From positions 1 to 39,048 of the forward strand of contig JAKOSN010000087.1 of assembly GCA_029777335.1 (NCBI GenBank): 39,048 nucleotides of DNA, given 5' to 3'. This stretch comes from Planctomycetota bacterium (GTDB lineage Bacteria > Planctomycetota > Planctomycetia > Gemmatales > Gemmataceae). The notes beneath the pieces were generated by a model. That model made no database searches. It was given only the letters and a program-made list of their open reading frames with translations, and was not told the origin of the DNA. The translations under genes and the position numbers were made by a program. This document shows positions 35,127 to 39,048 of this stretch, piece after piece; the first letter of the stretch is position 1; every line of letters starts with the position of its first letter.

Positions 35127-35155
35127 TTTCTAACACGGCATTTTGAGGGAAGCAA
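35127..35155 (-). promoter_or_regulatory. candidate promoter of the zinc-ribbon gene
   Basis: TTGCTT (35155-35150) and TAGAAA (35132-35127) are 17 nt apart on the minus strand, about 50 bp before the start at 35077, in an AT-rich patch. On the plus strand the same patch has TTGACA at 35164-35169 toward recO, but no good -10 follows. Confidence 0.35.
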
Positions 35156-35284
35156 ATCAAATCTTGACAAATTCAGACCTGCGTGGTCAGAAACCAAACG
35201 CCACCCGGGCGCAGGATTTCTCGGAGCGTGCGTGGCCAAACGACTTGTGCGCCGCGAGCGGTTTTTCTCTGAAGGGAGTCATCG

Positions 35285-36046
35285 TTGGCAGCCGAAAAAG
35301 GGATAGCGCTGGTTCTGCGCACCACCGACTACAGCGAAACGAGTCGCATCGCGACCCTGTGGACGCGCGAATATGGCAAAATCCGTGTTCTGGCCAAGGG
35401 TGCGCGCCGGCTCAAATCGAGCTTTGAAAATGCTCTTGACCTGTTGACGCTTTGCAGTATTGTCTTCCTCCGCAAATCCAGCGGCGGTCTTGATCTATTG
35501 ACCGAGGCGCAGGTAGTTCAACGCTTCTCTCGACTTCGCACCCATCTGCCGGCCCTGTACGGGGCGTACTATCTGGCCGAGTTACTGGCCGACTGGACCG
35601 AGGATTACGATCCGCACCCGATGCTCTTTGATCAGGCGCTGACGACGCTCCAGGAACTGGGACCCCCCGTGTCTCCGGAGGGTGATGCAACGCCCGTACT
35701 GGTGATGCGCTTCGAGATGCAGGTACTGAGCGAACTCGGTTATCGTCCGGTGTTGGAAGGATGCGCCAGTTGTGGGGATCCCCTGGCACCGGGGGAAGTG
35801 CGACGCCACTTCAGCGTGGCGGCCGGGGGAGTGATCTGTGCCAACTGTCAGGGGAGTGTCCGTGATCGGCAACCGCTAGCGCTGGAAACCGTGCAGTGGT
35901 TGCAAACCCTGGCAGAACCGGGAGATCACTGGCGCCATGTTGCGTCGCACGTGGCTCTGGAAGGACGTCGAGTACTGGGCCAGTACGTGACCTATTTACT
36001 GGGTCGCCGGCCACGACTGTTGTCCTATCTCGAACGGGGGAGCTGA
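35285..36046 (+). CDS. recO: DNA repair protein RecO
   Basis: This 253-residue protein mediates RecA loading in the RecFOR recombination-repair pathway by binding SSB and RecR. The N-terminal OB fold reads GIALVLRTTDYSETSRIATLWT then IRVLAKGARRLKS. The helical C-terminal part carries a zinc site CASC (about 160-163) and CANC (about 183-186), with the FEMQVLSELGYRP segment before it. The start is a TTG at 35285 with GGGAG 6 nt upstream; no ATG or GTG fits the family N-terminus better. bamD follows after 3 bp, so the two are translationally linked. Confidence 0.9.
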   Translation: MAAEKGIALVLRTTDYSETSRIATLWTREYGKIRVLAKGARRLKSSFENALDLLTLCSIVFLRKSSGGLDLLTEAQVVQRFSRLRTHLPALYGAYYLAELLADWTEDYDPHPMLFDQALTTLQELGPPVSPEGDATPVLVMRFEMQVLSELGYRPVLEGCASCGDPLAPGEVRRHFSVAAGGVICANCQGSVRDRQPLALETVQWLQTLAEPGDHWRHVASHVALEGRRVLGQYVTYLLGRRPRLLSYLERGS

Positions 36047-36049
36047 ATC

Positions 36050-37390
36050 GTGAGCAGCCATCAGTTGCTGGGGCGTAGCGTGCGTGGAGGTGTGGCCTCC
36101 CTCTTGCTGGCCGGCGTGTGCAGCGCGAGCGGCTGTGCCTGGGACCACTTCCAGTTCCTCACGCCCAAGGCCGACGTTCCCCCGCCCGCGGAGAGCCTCA
36201 CCATTCGCGGCGACGAGGTTCAGGAAGAACGCAAACTCGATCCGAATTCTCCCGAAGGGCGGCTCGCAGGCGCTCTCGAACTGTTTCGTCGAGGCGAGTA
36301 CGCCAAGGCCGAGCCGATCTTCGACCACCTGTCGCAGAAATCCAAGTATCCGCAACGGATCGCCGAGGAGGCCACGTTTTATACCGCGGAGTGTCTGCGC
36401 CTGCAGGGACACTATCCCAAGGCGGCCGATACCTACACGCGCCTGATGCGCGATTTCCCGTCCAACCCCTATCGGGAACAATCGCTCAAACACATGTTCA
36501 CGATTGCCAACTACTGGTTGGACGATACTCGCGAGGAGATGAAACAGGCCAGCCAGGTGCAGAAGGGCGAACGCTGGTTTACCACTCCGCACTTCCTGCA
36601 CTGGGAAAAGAGCAAACCGCTCTTTGACACCGAAGGGCGCGCGCTGGAGAAGTTGGAGCAGGTTCACTACAACGACATCAACGGTGCCATGGGACTGGGT
36701 GACAAGGCCCTGTTCCTGTGCGGCTCGGTCAAGTTTTTCAACGAGGATTATCGCGAAGCGGATCACTTCTTTACCCAGATTCACGAGTATCACCCCAACA
36801 GTCCGCTGGCGGCCAAGGCAGTCGAGTTGGCGATCATCTCCAAGCATCTGAGTACGGGGGGAGCCGATTACGATGCCCGCAAGGTGGCCGAGGCGCGCAT
36901 CCTCGTCCATTCCGCGCTGAACAACTACCCGGAACTGCGCGACAAGAAGGACGAGTTCCTGCGCAAGCAATTGATGAGTATTACCCTGCAACAGGCGGAC
37001 AAGGACTATCGGATTGCGGAGTTCTATCGCCGGACTGGTCATCCCGCGTCGGCGTATTTCTACTACGAGATTGTGCGCCGGCGCTATCCCAACACCCGGT
37101 TTTTCGACATGGCCACCGAGCGCATGCACGAGTTGCGCAGCAAGGTGGAAAAAGAACAGGGGGGCGTTGTGATGCCGCCCATCAGTGGAGGTGGGGGCGG
37201 AACGACCACGCCGGGGAGCGAATTGCCAGCGCCCAGGCCAGGTCCTGGCGGATCGGGAGGAACGTTGCCAACACCCCAACCGGTTCCCGGGGGATCGGGA
37301 GGAACGCTGCCCGCGCCGCAGCCGGTGCCTGGCGGATCGGGGGGCACGTTGCCGACACCTCGTCCCTTGCCCCCAACGCTCAATCGCTGA
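36050..37390 (+). CDS. bamD: BamD-like outer-membrane assembly lipoprotein
   Basis: This is a 446-residue protein from a GTG at 36050 (GGAG 7 nt upstream). The lipoprotein signal ends in the lipobox ASGC (Cys29). Residues about 65-370 are TPR-like repeats in the BamD/YfiO arrangement: LAGALELFRRGEYAKAEPIF, EEATFYTAECLRLQGHYPKAADTY, IAEFYRRTGHPASAYFYYEIVRRRYPNT. In other bacteria BamD supports BamA in inserting outer-membrane barrels. This version is much longer than the usual 240 residues: the C-terminus is a Gly/Pro-rich tail with 14-residue repeats. It sits between recO and an LptE-like gene, consistent with envelope biogenesis. A general outer-membrane TPR lipoprotein is the alternative. 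Confidence 0.78.
   Translation: MSSHQLLGRSVRGGVASLLLAGVCSASGCAWDHFQFLTPKADVPPPAESLTIRGDEVQEERKLDPNSPEGRLAGALELFRRGEYAKAEPIFDHLSQKSKYPQRIAEEATFYTAECLRLQGHYPKAADTYTRLMRDFPSNPYREQSLKHMFTIANYWLDDTREEMKQASQVQKGERWFTTPHFLHWEKSKPLFDTEGRALEKLEQVHYNDINGAMGLGDKALFLCGSVKFFNEDYREADHFFTQIHEYHPNSPLAAKAVELAIISKHLSTGGADYDARKVAEARILVHSALNNYPELRDKKDEFLRKQLMSITLQQADKDYRIAEFYRRTGHPASAYFYYEIVRRRYPNTRFFDMATERMHELRSKVEKEQGGVVMPPISGGGGGTTTPGSELPAPRPGPGGSGGTLPTPQPVPGGSGGTLPAPQPVPGGSGGTLPTPRPLPPTLNR
37223..37369 (+). repeat. 42-bp in-frame tandem repeat in bamD
   Basis: Three full 42-bp units begin at 37223, 37265 and 37307, with a partial fourth at 37349. Each encodes LPxPxPxPGGSGGT (14 residues). The copies differ mainly at third positions, so the array has been kept under protein-level selection rather than arising very recently. 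Confidence 0.85.
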
Positions 37391-37535
37391 GCTGGGACTG
37401 GCCGTGGATTGGAATGGGTAGTGGGTGGGGTGGCGGACCGCTCCCGGGCCAAACCAGGGAAACCGGGTCTGGCACACCTGGGTGGGAGCGACCCTCTCCG
37501 CTGTCCCTGGCTCACCGCCTCGGAGGAAAGAAATC

Positions 37536-38294
37536 ATGGCCCGCTGGATGAGTCTGGCGTGTGCGATCCTGGGTCTGAGTGTGTCCGCCTGCACCACGGA
37601 TAACTTCTCCATTTGCGGCTACACCACTCAGCCCAACTACAACGCGTGTTACAAGACCATCCATGTGCCCATCTTCAAGAACACCACCTTTCGCCAGGGG
37701 TTGGAATTCGATCTGACCAGGGCGGTGATTGATCAAATTCACGCCACCACCAAGATGCGCGTGGTGAACATGGATCAACCGGCGGACACCGAGCTGACCG
37801 GCACCATCATGATTGCCACCAAGAACCTCCTCAATCGCAATCAGCTCAACGAAATTCGCGAAGGCGAAACCGTCCTCGGCGTGGCTCTGGTATGGCGCGA
37901 TCTGAAAACGGGGGAGATTCTGTCGCAGGCGAAGAATCGTCCGCCTCTCCTCGACACGCCGGGGCTGCCGCTCCAGCAAATGGGGCCCACCATCCCTGGA
38001 CAGCCGAGTGTGGTGCCTCCGCCCACGGGACCCACCCCTCCGAACGAGGTGGTCCAGCTCAACCCGCAACCAAACGGTTTGGGTGATGGATCGCCTGGAA
38101 CATCGGTTCTGCCACCAGACGTGCCGCCGATCCCGGGGTTGCCCGGCGGCCCTCCGGGTCCCGAGCCGGTCATTGTGGTGCAATCGATGGGGAACTACGT
38201 CCCCGAACTGGGTGGCTCGACGGCGACCTCCTATCAGAAGAACGTGAAGCGTCTCGCGACTCAGATTGTGTCGATGATGGAGAGTGCCTGGTAA
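37536..38294 (+). CDS. lptE: LptE-like LPS-assembly lipoprotein
   Basis: This is a 252-residue protein from the ATG at 37536 with GGAGG upstream. The signal peptide MARWMSLACAILGLSVSAC carries a lipobox VSAC (Cys19). The next part follows the LptE pattern: CGYTTQP, TIHVPIFKNTTFRQGLEFDL, VIDQIHATTKMRVVN, ADTELTGTI. LptE plugs the LptD barrel that delivers lipopolysaccharide to the outer leaflet. A Pro/Gly-rich insertion of about 60 residues (roughly 150-215) splits the domain before a final helix SYQKNVKRLATQIVSMMESA. It is 145 bp after bamD on the same strand and followed by a very strong hairpin. Confidence 0.78.
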   Translation: MARWMSLACAILGLSVSACTTDNFSICGYTTQPNYNACYKTIHVPIFKNTTFRQGLEFDLTRAVIDQIHATTKMRVVNMDQPADTELTGTIMIATKNLLNRNQLNEIREGETVLGVALVWRDLKTGEILSQAKNRPPLLDTPGLPLQQMGPTIPGQPSVVPPPTGPTPPNEVVQLNPQPNGLGDGSPGTSVLPPDVPPIPGLPGGPPGPEPVIVVQSMGNYVPELGGSTATSYQKNVKRLATQIVSMMESAW

Positions 38295-38318
38295 GCCTGG
38301 TTTGATCCAATCGAACAC

Positions 38319-38369
38319 AAACAACCCCGCCAGGCTGGTGACAGCTTGTCACCAGCCTGGCGGGGTTGT
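38319..38369 (+). terminator. perfect 24-bp-stem hairpin after lptE
   Basis: A 51-nt perfect inverted repeat: both arms are 24 nt (38319-38342 and 38346-38369), the loop is GCT. The arms begin AACAACCCCGCC and end GGCGGGGTTGTT. It lies 24 bp past the lptE stop and ends in GUUGUU, so it is a likely terminator, usable from both sides. Confidence 0.8.
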
Positions 38370-38598
38370 TCGCTTGCGCGAGGGATCGTGCTTCGCACAG
38401 GGGCTGTGCGAATTCCGTCGTCACGAGCGACTCCTTCTGGTCCGGATTTCCTTCTCGCGCGCCCTCCTTTCGTCTTTTCTGAAGCCAAAACCTTTATTCC
38501 TGGGCGGAAAACCCGCTCGTTCAGGGATTTTCCCTAGGAGAAGCCCCTTCTGGCACAGGCGCTGCATCCGCAAGAGATATCGAGAGAGACATGGTGTC

Positions 38599-39048
38599 CT
38601 AGTAACGGAGGATCACCTCGAAGAGCAGACGATTGTTCAGCAGATCCTCACGCGGACTGATGGGGAACTCGTAGGCGATGCCGGTATTGGCGTGGTCGCC
38701 GAGCTTGGCCTTGAGGCCGACCGCCAGCGTGAGCAGATCGTTGCCAGCCACCCCGCTGGTGCCGAAATTGAGCAGACCGTCGCCTTCACCCAGGGCAGCC
38801 GGCAGACCGCGATTGCCGCCATCGGTCCAGTGGAACCAGTTGGCCTCGAACACCGGGTAAAGCCAGCCGAAAAGTTGACGATCGAGGTGGAGTTGGGAGT
38901 AGAAGAAGGTGCTGTTCTGGGAGCGATCGATCGGCATCTGGTAGCCGGCGTTCACCAGAATGTGGTTCTTCTCTCCGAACTCCTTCCCCACAACGCCGAA
39001 GAGGGTAATCAAACCATCCCCATGCGACTGGAACACACTGGCCTCGCC
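38599..39048 (-). CDS. outer-membrane beta-barrel protein, C-terminal part (runs off right edge)
   Basis: About 149 residues up to a TAG at 38599. Alternating hydrophobic strands (HILVNAGYQMP, STFFYSQLHLDRQL, LYPVFEANWFHW, LLTLAVGLKAKLG, ANTGIAYEFPIS) separated by polar turns, and the final NRLLFEVILRY with a C-terminal aromatic residue, match the membrane strands and BAM signal of an outer-membrane barrel. The N-terminus lies beyond the window. The specific transport or porin role cannot be told. Confidence 0.65.
   Translation of the reverse strand, partial: GEASVFQSHGDGLITLFGVVGKEFGEKNHILVNAGYQMPIDRSQNSTFFYSQLHLDRQLFGWLYPVFEANWFHWTDGGNRGLPAALGEGDGLLNFGTSGVAGNDLLTLAVGLKAKLGDHANTGIAYEFPISPREDLLNNRLLFEVILRY

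Noticed and set aside
1..39048. tRNA, rRNA, CRISPR arrays and insertion sequences
   Set aside because: Scanning by eye found no T-loop-containing cloverleaf, no regularly spaced repeats and no transposase-like frame; short tRNAs could still be missed without a covariance search.

Overview
The window looks like a chromosomal segment of a planctomycete, most likely a Gemmatales/Gemmataceae-type bacterium. The composition is high G+C. Several gene families are planctomycete hallmarks: a DUF1549/DUF1553 cytochrome-like protein paired with a TAT-exported DUF1501 protein, a type I sulfatase, two very long one-TM Ser/Thr kinases with giant C-terminal domains, secreted beta-propeller and beta-helix proteins, and tetrahydromethanopterin (H4MPT) C1 genes in a bacterium. 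Lipoprotein genes for BamD and LptE and a partial outer-membrane barrel point to a Gram-negative-type envelope. I assign lineage from gene content only; no rRNA or tRNA is visible.

Left part (1-9000): the N-terminus of an exported protein runs off the left edge. A minus-strand trio follows: a PrcB_C-domain exported protein, a LarA-like protein lacking key catalytic residues, and a YgfZ/GcvT-type folate-binding protein. Divergent from it is a 1299-aa kinase-TM-coiled coil-WD40-LamG-like receptor kinase, which converges on UDP-glucose dehydrogenase (ugd).

Middle (9200-20900): a YVTN-type propeller and a sulfatase lie on the minus strand, divergent from the DUF1549/1553-DUF1501 pair, which ends in a strong hairpin. 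Next comes a 54-residue Lys/Ala/Pro-tailed protein behind a promoter, an overlapping dyad and a structured leader. It converges on a second kinase with a beta-helix-like extracellular part. After that come a PAP2-fold membrane protein without its catalytic histidines and a small AlpA-like HTH protein.

Right-middle (20900-33730, all minus strand): a secreted TPR-like protein, an FkbM methyltransferase, a secreted beta-helix protein, a two-domain SGNH plus alpha/beta hydrolase, an APC permease, a DUF1464 ASKHA-type kinase-like protein, methylene-H4MPT dehydrogenase (mtdC, interrupted by a one-base frameshift), formaldehyde-activating enzyme (fae) and a secreted propeller. The fae-mtdC-DUF1464-permease run is the most notable cluster: Fae condenses formaldehyde with H4MPT and MtdC oxidises the product. 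The tight DUF1464 coupling suggests an unassigned role in C1/pterin metabolism.

Right end (33730-39048): a hypothetical protein, a small zinc-ribbon protein, then the recO-bamD-lptE run (DNA repair plus outer-membrane biogenesis) closed by a perfect 24-bp-stem hairpin. The C-terminus of an outer-membrane beta-barrel protein enters from the right edge.
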